A program made the position numbers and the translations under genes. The notes beneath the pieces were generated by a model. The model was not told the DNA's origin, did no database searches, and saw only the letters and a program-made list of their open reading frames with translations. Positions 41,325 through 50,383 of a stretch of DNA of 64,000 bases are shown here, piece after piece. Each line of letters starts with the position of its first letter. Within the stretch, counting starts at the first letter, position 1. The DNA is from Ruegeria denitrificans (lineage in GTDB: Bacteria; Pseudomonadota; Alphaproteobacteria; Rhodobacterales; Rhodobacteraceae): the NCBI RefSeq assembly GCF_001458295.1, contig NZ_CYUD01000003.1:1-64000 (forward strand), in the 5' to 3' direction.

Positions 41325-42167
41325 ATGTACGCTAAACGCTCCCGCTTTTTGACCATCATGCTGACCTTGGGATTGGCATTCTTTTACATCCCGATGATCC
41401 TTTTGGTCATTTACTCATTCAACTACTCCAAACTTGTACCTGTTTGGGGAGGATGGTCCCTGCGTTGGTACAAAGAGCTCTTCCAATCCGCCGAAGTCTG
41501 GAGTGCGGTTTCACTCAGTCTTCAAATTGCTGTTGTGAACGCTACTTTTGCGACAGCGCTCGGCACATTGGCTGGACTGGCTATGGTGCGCTTTGGGCGG
41601 TTCAAGGGGCGGACGTTGTTTGGTGGAATGTTGGTTGCTCCTTTGGTGATGCCCGAGGTGATAACCGGATTGTCCTTGTTGGTTTTCTTTATTTCCCTAA
41701 ACCAGCTGATCGGATGGCCGGCAGAACGTGGTTTCGCGACGATTACGATCGCGCATATTACCTTTTCAATGGCTTACGTGGCGGTGACAATTCAGGCGCG
41801 TTTGACCGGTGTGGGGCAAACTTTGGAAGAAGCGGCTGCCGATCTTGGAGCAAAACCGTTCAAAGTTCTGACTGCCATCACAATCCCCCAGCTGACACCA
41901 GCCCTTATTTCCGGCTGGCTATTGGCATTTACTCTGTCTCTCGATGACCTGGTCATAGCAAGTTTTGTTACTGGCCCAGGTGCAAATACCTTGCCAATTT
42001 TGATATTTTCGCGCATTCGACTAGGCCTCAGGCCGGATATTAATGCACTGGCGACCATCATGATCCTTGTGATCGCCATTTGTGTCGCTATCGCAGCTAT
42101 CGTTATGTTCCGGCAACAAAGGGCGGATTTGCTGGACAGGCAGATGGCCGAACGAGAGGAGAGTTGA
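41325..42167 (+). CDS. Polyamine-type ABC transporter permease (PotI / PotC-like)
   Basis: 280 residues with six helices. The EAA loop is LEEAAADLGAKPFKVLTAIT and SLDDLVIASFVTGPGANTLPI is a PotC/PotI hallmark. It begins one base after the stop of the partner permease, and the regulator gene follows two bases after its own stop. The transporter is therefore complete: one binding protein, one ATPase and two permeases. Confidence 0.92.
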   Translation: MYAKRSRFLTIMLTLGLAFFYIPMILLVIYSFNYSKLVPVWGGWSLRWYKELFQSAEVWSAVSLSLQIAVVNATFATALGTLAGLAMVRFGRFKGRTLFGGMLVAPLVMPEVITGLSLLVFFISLNQLIGWPAERGFATITIAHITFSMAYVAVTIQARLTGVGQTLEEAAADLGAKPFKVLTAITIPQLTPALISGWLLAFTLSLDDLVIASFVTGPGANTLPILIFSRIRLGLRPDINALATIMILVIAICVAIAAIVMFRQQRADLLDRQMAEREES

Positions 42168-42168
42168 A

Positions 42169-42801
42169 TTGGAGACGCATGAGCTTCAGAAAAAACGACG
42201 CACCGAACCTCCTGAAGTTCGTCGCTTGCAGTTGATTATGGCTGCCATAGACTCGATCTCGAAGCGCGGGTTTTCTGACACGACGCTTAAACATGTGACC
42301 GAAACTGCCAATCTGTCCCATGGCGTTGTGAACTATCACTTCGACAGCAAGGAAGCACTGTATGACGCTGCGCTGGGTTTCCTTGCGCAAGAACACTATG
42401 AGAATTGGCTAAAATCTTACGACGCCGCGGAACCTACAGCCGCACATAGGCTGGCTGCCATCATTCGAGCGGATTTTGACAAAAGCATCTGCACCCACAA
42501 GCGCCTGGCTGTCTGGTTTGCTTTCTGGGGGCAGGCGAAGTATCGCCCTAATTATTTGAAAATACACAATAAATACGACAATGAAAGGTACGACCGAATT
42601 CTGCAACTGTGTGGTGAATTGATCGCCGAGGGTGGTTATGACGATCTCGATCCGGAAAAAACAGCCCGGGCTGTAGAGGCGATGTCAGATGGGGCCTGGC
42701 TCAGCTTGATGTTGTATCCCAAAGTGGCTGATCGTCGGGAATTCAGGGATGTTTGCATGCTTTCGCTGTCGCGGTATTTCCCAAAACACTTTCCGGTTTG
42801 A
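42169..42801 (+). CDS. TetR-family regulator, BetI-like (1 of 3)
   Basis: 210 residues from TTG 42169, which is directly downstream of the permease stop and preceded by AGAGGAGAG. The helix-turn-helix is in RRLQLIMAAIDSISKRGFSDTTLKHVTETANLSHGVVNYHFDSKEALYDAA (given in pieces: LSHGVVNYHF is the recognition helix). The C-terminal half is of the BetI type (KRLAVWFAFWGQ). As the last gene of the transporter operon it probably controls that operon through the CTGAATGA-type palindromes. The recognition helix is very similar to that of the regulator at 56056. Confidence 0.87.
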   Translation: METHELQKKRRTEPPEVRRLQLIMAAIDSISKRGFSDTTLKHVTETANLSHGVVNYHFDSKEALYDAALGFLAQEHYENWLKSYDAAEPTAAHRLAAIIRADFDKSICTHKRLAVWFAFWGQAKYRPNYLKIHNKYDNERYDRILQLCGELIAEGGYDDLDPEKTARAVEAMSDGAWLSLMLYPKVADRREFRDVCMLSLSRYFPKHFPV

Positions 42802-42825
42802 AATACAGCACCGAACAATAATGCA

Positions 42826-45285
42826 TCAGCACTTTATCTTGCGCATGCCGGGGTCATAAAGCGGCTTTAACGAGGCAATAGCATCGTATTTTTCGTCGGC
42901 AATTTCGATCTGCCATTGCCCCGTTGCGACTACGTCGGCAGTCAACGGCCCTTCGGTTTCTGCAAAACCAATACCAACTGCGGCGCCGAGTGTGTGGCCA
43001 TATCCTCCAACTTGAATGTACCCGACTTCTTTGCCGTTTAGATAAATCATCTCGTTGCCGTAAATGAGAGGCTCTGGGTCTTTTAGCAGGAACTGCAACA
43101 TTCGGTTCTTGGGCGTGCCTTTCGCTTTTATCACGGCTAGTGCTTCCCTACCGATGAAGCCACCGGGTTTATCCAACTTAACGGCAAACCCAAGACCGGC
43201 TTCAATCGGGTTGTCTGTGTTGTCCACATCAATTCCGAAATCACGATAGGCTTTCTCGAGCCGCAGGGAGTTTAGGGTCTGCATTCCGGCATTGCGAACG
43301 CCCAAATCACGACCTGCATCCATAAGTAGGTCGTAGGTCTGTACTGCCTGATTGGCGGGCACGTGAAGTTCCCAGCCTAGTTCGCCGATAAAGGTCACGC
43401 GATAGGCCATAACTACGGCGTACCCGATGTCGATTTCTCGAGCAGTCATGAAGGGAAAACCTTCATCGGACAAATCAGCACCAGATATTCTGCTCAAAAG
43501 TTCGCGTGACTTTGGACCATGAACGTTGATCTGGCAGCGTCCTGCGGTGATGTCTGTGATAACAACGTTCTCATCGTCCAGAATGTGCCGTCGCATGCGC
43601 ATTTCGGTGTGACCCGCCGAGTTTTCACCCACGATGACCCAGTATTTCTGATCGGATAATCGGGTAACTGTAAGGTCAGCCTCAAATCCACCTCGTTCAT
43701 TTACCCAGGCCGTGTAGGCGACGCGACCGGGTTCAACATCAACGTCATTGCAAGAAAGGCGAGAGAGGAGTGCGCATGCGTCCGGGCCTTCTACGCTGAA
43801 ACACGCCATTGATGTCATGTCAATTACGATGACATCCTCTCGTGCTGCCTTATGTTCTTCAGCGTGCCAATCAAACCAATTTTGGCGATACCAACTGTAT
43901 TTCTCGACCTTGGCTTGTTCGGGCGTCGGGGCAAACCAATCAGGTTGTTCCCATCCATTTCCTTCGCCGAAAAAGGCTCCGGCCTGCTTGAGGCGGTCAT
44001 ATAGCACTGAACGCTTAACGTTCCTTGCCGTTTTGTAGTTTTCGTTGTGGTAGTGCTGGCCAAAGAGCTTTCCGAGCAACTCAGGTGTCCTGTCGCGTCG
44101 AAAGGCCGGTGTCGCCATTTCACGGGAGAAACGATTGACGTTGATGCCGGTGACATCGATTGGCGGCAACCCGTCCACCATCCAATGGGCCAGCACCATT
44201 CCTGTGCCTGCACCGTTCAGGATGCCAAGTGAGTTCATCCCACATGCAACCCAAAGATTGCGCAGTTCAGGCGTTGGGCCGACAAGTGGTGCAAGATCAG
44301 GTGTAAAGCTTTCCGGTCCGCAGAACAGTTTTTTGACACCGTAGTTCATGGTGTCAGGTACGCGCGAATATGCCTTCTCCAGGTCGGGCCCGACACGCTC
44401 CCAGTCTGGCTCGATCTCTCCAAATTGCCATTCATCTGGGATACCATCAAGCTTCCAAGCCGCGGCGCCGGGCTCAAAAAGCCCCAACATCATCCCACCA
44501 ACTTCTTCACGGTAATAAGTGTAGGTTGAAGGATCTTCGAGAACGGGCAGGTCGCGGGGTAGGCCCGGGATACTTTCCGTTATCAGATAGTAGTGTTCAG
44601 CTGCCTGGAGAGGCAGATTTACGCCGTGTTTTGCACCCAATTGGCGAGACCACATGCCACCACAGATCACAACGTTTTCCGCTGTTATGGTATGACCACT
44701 CGCGGTGCGGATTCCTGTTGCGGTGCCGCTACTGGCCAAAATCTCTTCAACCCGCACGCCTTCGTAGAAACGTGCGCCTCTGTTTTTGGCTCCCTTGGTC
44801 AGAGACATTGTCACGTCCACAGGGTTAGCCCGCCCGTCCTCCGGAATAAGGAATGCTCCAACGACGTCTGATAGGTCCCCAATAGGGAACATGTCCTGCG
44901 CTTCTTTTACTGAGACTTCGTGGTTGTTTATCCCATAACGCCGCATGAAGGCTGCGACACGGCGCATCTCATGCAGGCGTTCTTCGTTGGTTGCAATTTG
45001 CAGATATCCAACGTCGCGGAAACCCGTGGATATACCGGTTTCCTTCTCTAGATTCGCATAAAGGTCCCGCCCATGCGTGTAGATGGCGCACTCAGCTTCC
45101 GACTTGAGAAGGCCGGCTACAATCAGACCTGCGGCGTGCCAAGTGGTTCCTGATGTCAGTTGCCCCTGTTCCAAAACCACAACATCGGTATGGCCGAGCT
45201 TAGTAAGGTGGTAGGCCGTGTTCGCGCCGATAGATCCCCCGCCAATGATCACGGTTTGGACATGCGTCGGAAGAGTGTCGTCCAT
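42826..45285 (-). CDS. FAD/GcvT-fused dehydrogenase (dimethylglycine/sarcosine dehydrogenase family)
   Basis: 819 residues. The N-terminal DAO-type FAD domain has VIIGGGSIGANTAYHLTKLGH and LEQGQLTSGTTWHAAG, with the TWHAAG His that attaches FAD in this family. The C-terminal half is a GcvT-type folate-binding domain (FSVEGPDACALLSRLSCND, then GWELHVPANQAV, GGFIGREAL). It oxidises an N-methyl group and passes the carbon to tetrahydrofolate. It has a good ribosome site (AGGAGC). It is divergent from the methyltransferase gene across a 188-bp gap that holds a shared palindrome. Dimethylglycine and sarcosine are the classical substrates; others are possible. Confidence 0.9.
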   Translation of the reverse strand: MDDTLPTHVQTVIIGGGSIGANTAYHLTKLGHTDVVVLEQGQLTSGTTWHAAGLIVAGLLKSEAECAIYTHGRDLYANLEKETGISTGFRDVGYLQIATNEERLHEMRRVAAFMRRYGINNHEVSVKEAQDMFPIGDLSDVVGAFLIPEDGRANPVDVTMSLTKGAKNRGARFYEGVRVEEILASSGTATGIRTASGHTITAENVVICGGMWSRQLGAKHGVNLPLQAAEHYYLITESIPGLPRDLPVLEDPSTYTYYREEVGGMMLGLFEPGAAAWKLDGIPDEWQFGEIEPDWERVGPDLEKAYSRVPDTMNYGVKKLFCGPESFTPDLAPLVGPTPELRNLWVACGMNSLGILNGAGTGMVLAHWMVDGLPPIDVTGINVNRFSREMATPAFRRDRTPELLGKLFGQHYHNENYKTARNVKRSVLYDRLKQAGAFFGEGNGWEQPDWFAPTPEQAKVEKYSWYRQNWFDWHAEEHKAAREDVIVIDMTSMACFSVEGPDACALLSRLSCNDVDVEPGRVAYTAWVNERGGFEADLTVTRLSDQKYWVIVGENSAGHTEMRMRRHILDDENVVITDITAGRCQINVHGPKSRELLSRISGADLSDEGFPFMTAREIDIGYAVVMAYRVTFIGELGWELHVPANQAVQTYDLLMDAGRDLGVRNAGMQTLNSLRLEKAYRDFGIDVDNTDNPIEAGLGFAVKLDKPGGFIGREALAVIKAKGTPKNRMLQFLLKDPEPLIYGNEMIYLNGKEVGYIQVGGYGHTLGAAVGIGFAETEGPLTADVVATGQWQIEIADEKYDAIASLKPLYDPGMRKIKC

Positions 45286-45347
45286 GGCAAGAAGCTCCTA
45301 TCTTAGCGTTCTTTTCTCCGAATAACACTCAATACGATTAATGTCTA

Positions 45348-45376
45348 TTGACTGAATGATCATTCAATTAAGATAA
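45348..45376 (+). promoter_or_regulatory. Candidate promoter overlapped by a BetI/TetR-type operator
   Basis: TTGACT (45348-45353), a 17-bp spacer, and AGATAA (45371-45376) form a good sigma-70-like promoter toward the methyltransferase. The palindrome CTGAATGATCATTCAA (45352-45367; 15 of 16 symmetric, perfect core) overlaps the -35 and spacer, so a bound TetR protein would shut it off. Its place in the divergent gap lets it also affect the dehydrogenase. Confidence 0.7.
45352..45367. promoter_or_regulatory. BetI/TetR-type operator in the divergent gap
   Basis: Shares the core TGAATGATCATTCA with the site at 37691; only the outermost base differs. It links the dehydrogenase and methyltransferase genes to the Rieske oxygenase and transporter. 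Confidence 0.75.
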
Positions 45377-45472
45377 CATCACTGACCTTCGATTACGCAA
45401 TAAAGCTTGTCTGAACAGGGAGAAAAGGCTTCACTACAGTGATTGACTGACAATCAGACGCGGGGAAATCCT

Positions 45473-46252
45473 ATGTCAGACGAAATCCTATACGACCGAC
45501 AGGTGGTCAACTTTCTGGAGGAGCTTTGGGGGGAGGGGTTTCTTTCACCGGGAGGCCCTGAAGAAGTTGCTCGAGTTGTTGAGGGGATTGATCTGAGGGA
45601 TAAGCATATCCTCGATATCGGCGGTGGTTCTGGGGCTATCGCGGTGTTGATGGCACAGGAACTCGGCGCTGCCAATGTGACCGGCATTGATGTAGAGGCC
45701 CCAGTATGCGCAGCTGCGAGAGACCGAGTTAGGCGGGCAGGTCTGGACGGAAAGATCGAAATCATAGAGGTCACTCCAGGCCCAATGCCTTTCGAAGATG
45801 GTACTTTTGACGTTGTGTTTTCCAAAGACTCGATCATTCATATCCCCGACAAAGTAGCGATGGCCGCGGAAGCGTTTCGCGTGCTCAAACCGGGTGGTCA
45901 TTTCGCGGCTTCTGACTGGTTGACCAATCACGACGGGGAAATGTCACCCGAAATGGCGCACTACGTAAAAATGGAAGCCTTGGAGTTTCAGATGGCGTCG
46001 CCTTCTAAGTACCGTGCTGCTATGGAGTTGGCGGGCTTTGAAGACGTAGAGTTGGTCAACCGCAACCCTTGGTATGCTCAGGTATCTGCTGCAGAGCTTG
46101 AGGAATTAACCGGGCCCAACCGAGTTGAATGGGAAGCCCGGCATGGTGCGGAGTTTATCGAACACCAAATCGAGATCTGGGACGCTATGCAGCCCGTGCT
46201 AAAAACCGGAGAGCATTGCCCACATCACATCCGTGGTCGGAAACCAGCCTGA
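45473..46252 (+). CDS. SAM-dependent methyltransferase, phosphobase (PMT)-like
   Basis: 259 residues from ATG 45473; an earlier TTG in frame is less likely. The class I SAM fold shows HILDIGGGSGAIAVLMAQ (motif I), TGIDV (acidic loop), and FSKDSIIHIPDKVAMAAEAFRVLKPGGHF (in pieces), which strongly recalls plant and nematode phosphoethanolamine N-methyltransferases (S-R-D-T-I-L-H-I-x-D-K). It probably methylates an amine or transfers a methyl in the pathway. Its promoter region has the shared palindrome, so it is in the same regulon as the demethylating dehydrogenase. A methyltransferase beside a demethylase is unusual. Confidence 0.8.
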   Translation: MSDEILYDRQVVNFLEELWGEGFLSPGGPEEVARVVEGIDLRDKHILDIGGGSGAIAVLMAQELGAANVTGIDVEAPVCAAARDRVRRAGLDGKIEIIEVTPGPMPFEDGTFDVVFSKDSIIHIPDKVAMAAEAFRVLKPGGHFAASDWLTNHDGEMSPEMAHYVKMEALEFQMASPSKYRAAMELAGFEDVELVNRNPWYAQVSAAELEELTGPNRVEWEARHGAEFIEHQIEIWDAMQPVLKTGEHCPHHIRGRKPA

Positions 46253-46285
46253 TCTGACTGGCTTCGTGTCTTAGCGCGTTGACTG

Positions 46286-47665
46286 TTATGCGTCGTAGTC
46301 CTTGCTGACCTGCGCCATACCAGCCTCCATGATGTCGAACATTTCGTCTATCTGCGACGGAGTTATGATCAGGGGAGGCGAGAAGACAGCCATGTTTCCA
46401 AACGGGCGCAATAGCAATCCCATCTCTTCGCACGCATCGTCCAGTTTCTGCCCAAACTTCACATGCGCTTCGTAACTCTCGACGTTCAGTCCGGGGCGGC
46501 ATTCTATGCACCCGAGAAGCCCGTCACCGCGCACATCCCCAACTATCGAAAACTTTTCCTTAATTTGATGTAGGCGGTCCTGGAAATGCGGTGTGACGCA
46601 TTGAACGTGTCCTAGAATGTCCTCGCGCTCCATGATTTCGATGTTTTTGATTGCAGCGGCGCAACTCACCGGGTGCCCGGAGTATGTATAGCCATTATAG
46701 AAAACATCGTCGCCCGGTGCTTCGGCAATGCGTTTCATTACTGTGTCCGAAATTATGCAGGCGCCTAGGGGCAGGTAGCCTGAGGTTAAACCTTTTGCGC
46801 ATGTAATAATGTCAGGGACGATGCCAAAGACGTCTTCTGAGGCGAACCAATGGCCCAGCCTGCCAAAGCCGGTTACGACTTCATCCGAAATGTACAGAAT
46901 GTCGTTTGCCCGACAAATTTCGAGCGTGCGCTTGTGATAACCCGGAGGCGGAACAATAACACCGCCGGAACATAGGATCGGTTCGGCGATAAAGGCGGCG
47001 ATACGGTCGGCGCCTACGTCAGCAATCAAGTTTTCAAGGTCGGCGACTTTAGCGTCGCACCAGGCATCAACACTCATGCCTTCCGGCCGGTGGTAGGGAT
47101 TCACGTCTGGAAGGAAATGCACAAGATCCTGAGCCTTTTCAAAGCTTGTTTCAAAGCGCTCTTTTCCAGTGACAGTCGCGGCGAGAAAAGTGGAGCCGTG
47201 GTAGCCTTTTTCTCGGCCGATCACGATCCTCTTCTCCGGCCGGCCAAGCCGTTTGTTCATGAAAAGCGCGGTTCGCAGTGCGGTATCAACGGCCGTAGAC
47301 CCACCGGTGGTGAAGTGCACTGTGTTCAGATCGCCCGGTGTACGTTCCGCGATCATTCGCGCCAAAACGGCTGCGGGTTCAGTCGTAAACGACCACGGCG
47401 ACGCGTAAGGCATCTTCATAACCTGTTGGGAAATGGTATCGGCCATCTCCTGACGCCCGTATCCGATCTGTGTGCACCACATACCGCCGGGGCCATCGAT
47501 ATAGCGCTTCCCGGCAGCATCCCAAAGATAGATACCATCCGCTGTATTTACCCGCATATACTCGTCGGATCCAAAGCCTCCGGTCCCGGCCCAAGGATGT
47601 AGGTGATGGTCGCGATCCCAAGCGACAAGGTCGCCGTCGGTTGGTGTATTGCCTAGGGTGTTCAC
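46286..47665 (-). CDS. Class III PLP aminotransferase
   Basis: 459 residues from GTG 47665, chosen because AAGGAGAAG lies directly ahead; upstream codons belong to the previous gene's end. Fold-type I markers are present: HFTTGGSTAVDTAL, YHGSTF, SDEVVTGFGRLGHWFASE (in pieces) with the cofactor Asp, and the Schiff-base Lys in ITCAKGLTSGYLPLG. Related enzymes use omega-amino acids, putrescine or taurine with pyruvate. It is the last gene of a four-gene operon and probably handles a primary amine produced after demethylation. Confidence 0.88.
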   Translation of the reverse strand: MNTLGNTPTDGDLVAWDRDHHLHPWAGTGGFGSDEYMRVNTADGIYLWDAAGKRYIDGPGGMWCTQIGYGRQEMADTISQQVMKMPYASPWSFTTEPAAVLARMIAERTPGDLNTVHFTTGGSTAVDTALRTALFMNKRLGRPEKRIVIGREKGYHGSTFLAATVTGKERFETSFEKAQDLVHFLPDVNPYHRPEGMSVDAWCDAKVADLENLIADVGADRIAAFIAEPILCSGGVIVPPPGYHKRTLEICRANDILYISDEVVTGFGRLGHWFASEDVFGIVPDIITCAKGLTSGYLPLGACIISDTVMKRIAEAPGDDVFYNGYTYSGHPVSCAAAIKNIEIMEREDILGHVQCVTPHFQDRLHQIKEKFSIVGDVRGDGLLGCIECRPGLNVESYEAHVKFGQKLDDACEEMGLLLRPFGNMAVFSPPLIITPSQIDEMFDIMEAGMAQVSKDYDA

Positions 47666-47678
47666 GTCTGCTTCTCCT

Positions 47679-48854
47679 TTAAGTGCGGGCCGGTGGCGTA
47701 GCACGTGCGCGGGGCGGTGCGAAAAAGGCTTTGGCGACAGGTGTAAGGCGCGCCATTCTGGTGCCCCATTTGCCTTCTTGCAGAGTGTAAATTTCCGCCT
47801 TTAAGCTGGATGACCGTATTGCATCCGGCATACGGACATGTGCCAGCGCGATATTGCGTTTGGCGGTCGGCGACCAAATTCCGGATGTTATGTGCCCAAC
47901 TTCTTTTTTGCGTTGGTTGTAGATCAATGACCCTTCCGAGGGTTTGAAACCTTCGACATCGAAACGCATGAGGAGGCTTCTTGGAGTGTCTTGCTTGGAC
48001 AGCAACGCTCGCCGACCATTGAAATGACCTTTGTCGAAATCGACTAGTCGATCCAAGCCGAGTTCGAATGGTGTTTGGCCGCGGTGCAAACGCTCGGTTG
48101 CATGAACGGGTTGAAAATCTACGCCCGCAGTTAAAAATCCCGCTTCGATCCTGGCCATATTGACCGCTTCGTATCCAATGGCGCGTAGTCCCTGATGTGT
48201 GCCACCTTTCCAGATCCTGTCCCAAAGCGCCTCCGCCTTGTCCCAGTCGGACCATAGCTCGTAACCTAGATCACCGGTAAAACCCGTCCGCGAAATCATG
48301 AGATCAGGGTCTATCCGGATAAGATCGAATGGCTTTAGCTTGCTGACATCCAGACCGGCGGCCTCCAAAACTGCATAGGACGTCGGCCCCTGCAGCGAAA
48401 GGCAGGCAACACTGTGAGTTTCGTCGACTATTGAAACGTCAAACCCCCAAGCTGCATCTAGTAACCACGTCAGCATTTGTTCCTGACAACAAAGGCGCCA
48501 ATCGTTTTCGTCAAGGTGGAAAAGGGTCCCGTCATCGATGACCATACCCTCTTCATCACACCAGATTGCGTACCCCACGCGACCAAGGCCGATTTTTCTA
48601 ACGTCCCGTGTAACCAGGCGATTGAGCATCGCGGTCGTGTCCGGCCCGGTTAATCGGTACTTGTGCATCGGTGAGATGTCGAACAGGGATGCCTGATTGC
48701 GCAATGCGAAGTATTCGAACTCGATACTGTCCAGAACCCCCGGGGCTGCATAGCCAACCCAATCATACCAACTGCGCGCGCGGTTTTGTTCGGCCAGTTT
48801 GTTGTGAAACGGCCCGGGGATAAGGCCAAGTTTCGGATCGGTGAAGATGCTCAT
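47679..48854 (-). CDS. GcvT-like aminomethyltransferase family protein
   Basis: 391 residues, stand-alone. It has the T-protein layout: VGYAIWCDEEGMVIDD, LSLQGPTSYAVL, MISRTGFTGDLGYELW (Gly-Tyr-Glu-Leu), and a GLGFxV-like LDRLVDFDKGHFNGRRAL. These bind tetrahydrofolate and accept one-carbon units from N- or S-methyl compounds (glycine, DMSP, sarcosine). Its ATG overlaps the stop of the second CrtI-like gene in an ATGA. The folate partner of the oxidation steps in this operon is the likely role. Confidence 0.87.
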   Translation of the reverse strand: MSIFTDPKLGLIPGPFHNKLAEQNRARSWYDWVGYAAPGVLDSIEFEYFALRNQASLFDISPMHKYRLTGPDTTAMLNRLVTRDVRKIGLGRVGYAIWCDEEGMVIDDGTLFHLDENDWRLCCQEQMLTWLLDAAWGFDVSIVDETHSVACLSLQGPTSYAVLEAAGLDVSKLKPFDLIRIDPDLMISRTGFTGDLGYELWSDWDKAEALWDRIWKGGTHQGLRAIGYEAVNMARIEAGFLTAGVDFQPVHATERLHRGQTPFELGLDRLVDFDKGHFNGRRALLSKQDTPRSLLMRFDVEGFKPSEGSLIYNQRKKEVGHITSGIWSPTAKRNIALAHVRMPDAIRSSSLKAEIYTLQEGKWGTRMARLTPVAKAFFAPPRARATPPART

Positions 48855-50383
48855 GGCGTTGCCTCCATTGCTGCCAGCGCAGCATTGCGACCAGCAAGAC
48901 CCATGACATCACCACCGGGGTGCGTTGCTGCACCGCATTGGAATAGCCCTTTCGGACCCATGGAGTATCGGCACATTCCGTTCGCGGGCCGTAGTGTCAG
49001 GAGCTGGTCCAGAGACATTTCCGCATGGTGCCAATGCCCACCGGGCGCTCCGGTTGCGTTTTCGATTTGATCCGGCGTTATGATCTGTGTGTTTGTGACA
49101 TGATCTTTAAGTCCGGGTAGGGCGAGGTTAAGGGTGCTCACTGCGATCTGCGCAAGCTGATCCTTGGCGGTGTCAGTCCAGCCGCCTTCGAGGTCAGTTG
49201 GGGCATATTGCACGATGGTCGATAGCCAGCTTGCCCCATCGGCTGTCTGCATTTTTAAAGCTTCAATCACCGGTGCTTTGGACATTTGACGATACTTGGC
49301 GGGATTGAACGCCGCTTCGACGTGCTCGACAGAGGGGGCATAGATCAGACGTTCGCGGGCTAGTTCGTCAGGCAGGCCGGGCAGGAGTGAGCCGTCCTTT
49401 AAGCGCAGGTTGACCTTGGCCGCCGTTCCACGAGCCCGGATATTTCGAACTCGCCGCATCGTTTCGATGTCAAAAACAGAGGGCCCGGTCATTCGGCTTG
49501 TTAGTTTTGGGGCGAGATTGCTGAGCACGGTGGGCGCGGTCAAAGTTCTCCCATCAGTCGTTACAACGCCAGAGACTGCATCGTCGTCCAACAGAATGCG
49601 GAACACCTCAGTTTCCGGCATCAGCACGCAACCCGCCTTTTGCGCAGCTTCAACCAACAAATCGGTCAGCGCAGACATGCCGCCAACTGGTTGGGTGATG
49701 TGACCCCCGTGACCCAGCCGGTAGATCAGATTGAACACAGTGCCCGGTGATCGCGGACCGGTGGCTGACCCCCAGATTGCATCAGCAGCAAGCATTCCAG
49801 CCACCGGTCCTTCTGGCAAGTCATCAAGTACAATGTCGTGGACATTGGACAAAACGACCTGCAGGAAACGCCGCATCTCGGATTTTCCAAGCTTTTTCAA
49901 TCCGAAGCCCAGTTTTGCCAGGCGCAAAAACTCATTCAGCCCACCCCGCGAAAGGATGGCTTTTTGACCGCCGGGTGGTGGGGCCTCGGCGAGTTGGCGC
50001 AAAAGGCCTCCATACGTAATCAACTGCTGTGTCAGATCGGTCCATGCGTCGGATTCCGGGTGTTTTGTCCCCTCGCTCCAAAAGATGCCTTCGTTCTTGA
50101 AGACGATATGCCGCCCATCCTCAGACAAAGAAACCGTGGAGACGGGTTTGCCGGACAGGACAGGGTGTTGAGGATCTATGCCGATATCACTCAAGACCCG
50201 CGGGCTCAGGTTGTAGAGCGAATGGGCCAGAGACGGACCGCCATCCACGGAATAAGACGCCATGCCGCCGAACCTGTTGGATTTCTCAATGATACAGACA
50301 TTCTTGCCGCGTCGACTAAGGAGTGTTCCGGCAACCAGACCGTTTACGCCGCCGCCAATGACGATCGCATCAAATTGGCTCAT
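48851..50383 (-). CDS. CrtI-like FAD oxidoreductase, second of a pair
   Basis: 510 residues from ATG 50383, which overlaps the stop of the first paired gene. The N-terminus FDAIVIGGGVNGLVAGTLLS is the FAD motif; IEKSNRFGGMASYS follows, and the C-terminus has GLFQCGAATHPGGDVMGLAGRNAALAA (in pieces). This is the phytoene desaturase/PYROXD2-like group. No carotenoid genes are nearby, and the operon partners suggest an amine or amino-acid derivative as substrate. It is about 10% shorter than its partner. Confidence 0.87.
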   Translation of the reverse strand: MSQFDAIVIGGGVNGLVAGTLLSRRGKNVCIIEKSNRFGGMASYSVDGGPSLAHSLYNLSPRVLSDIGIDPQHPVLSGKPVSTVSLSEDGRHIVFKNEGIFWSEGTKHPESDAWTDLTQQLITYGGLLRQLAEAPPPGGQKAILSRGGLNEFLRLAKLGFGLKKLGKSEMRRFLQVVLSNVHDIVLDDLPEGPVAGMLAADAIWGSATGPRSPGTVFNLIYRLGHGGHITQPVGGMSALTDLLVEAAQKAGCVLMPETEVFRILLDDDAVSGVVTTDGRTLTAPTVLSNLAPKLTSRMTGPSVFDIETMRRVRNIRARGTAAKVNLRLKDGSLLPGLPDELARERLIYAPSVEHVEAAFNPAKYRQMSKAPVIEALKMQTADGASWLSTIVQYAPTDLEGGWTDTAKDQLAQIAVSTLNLALPGLKDHVTNTQIITPDQIENATGAPGGHWHHAEMSLDQLLTLRPANGMCRYSMGPKGLFQCGAATHPGGDVMGLAGRNAALAAMEATP

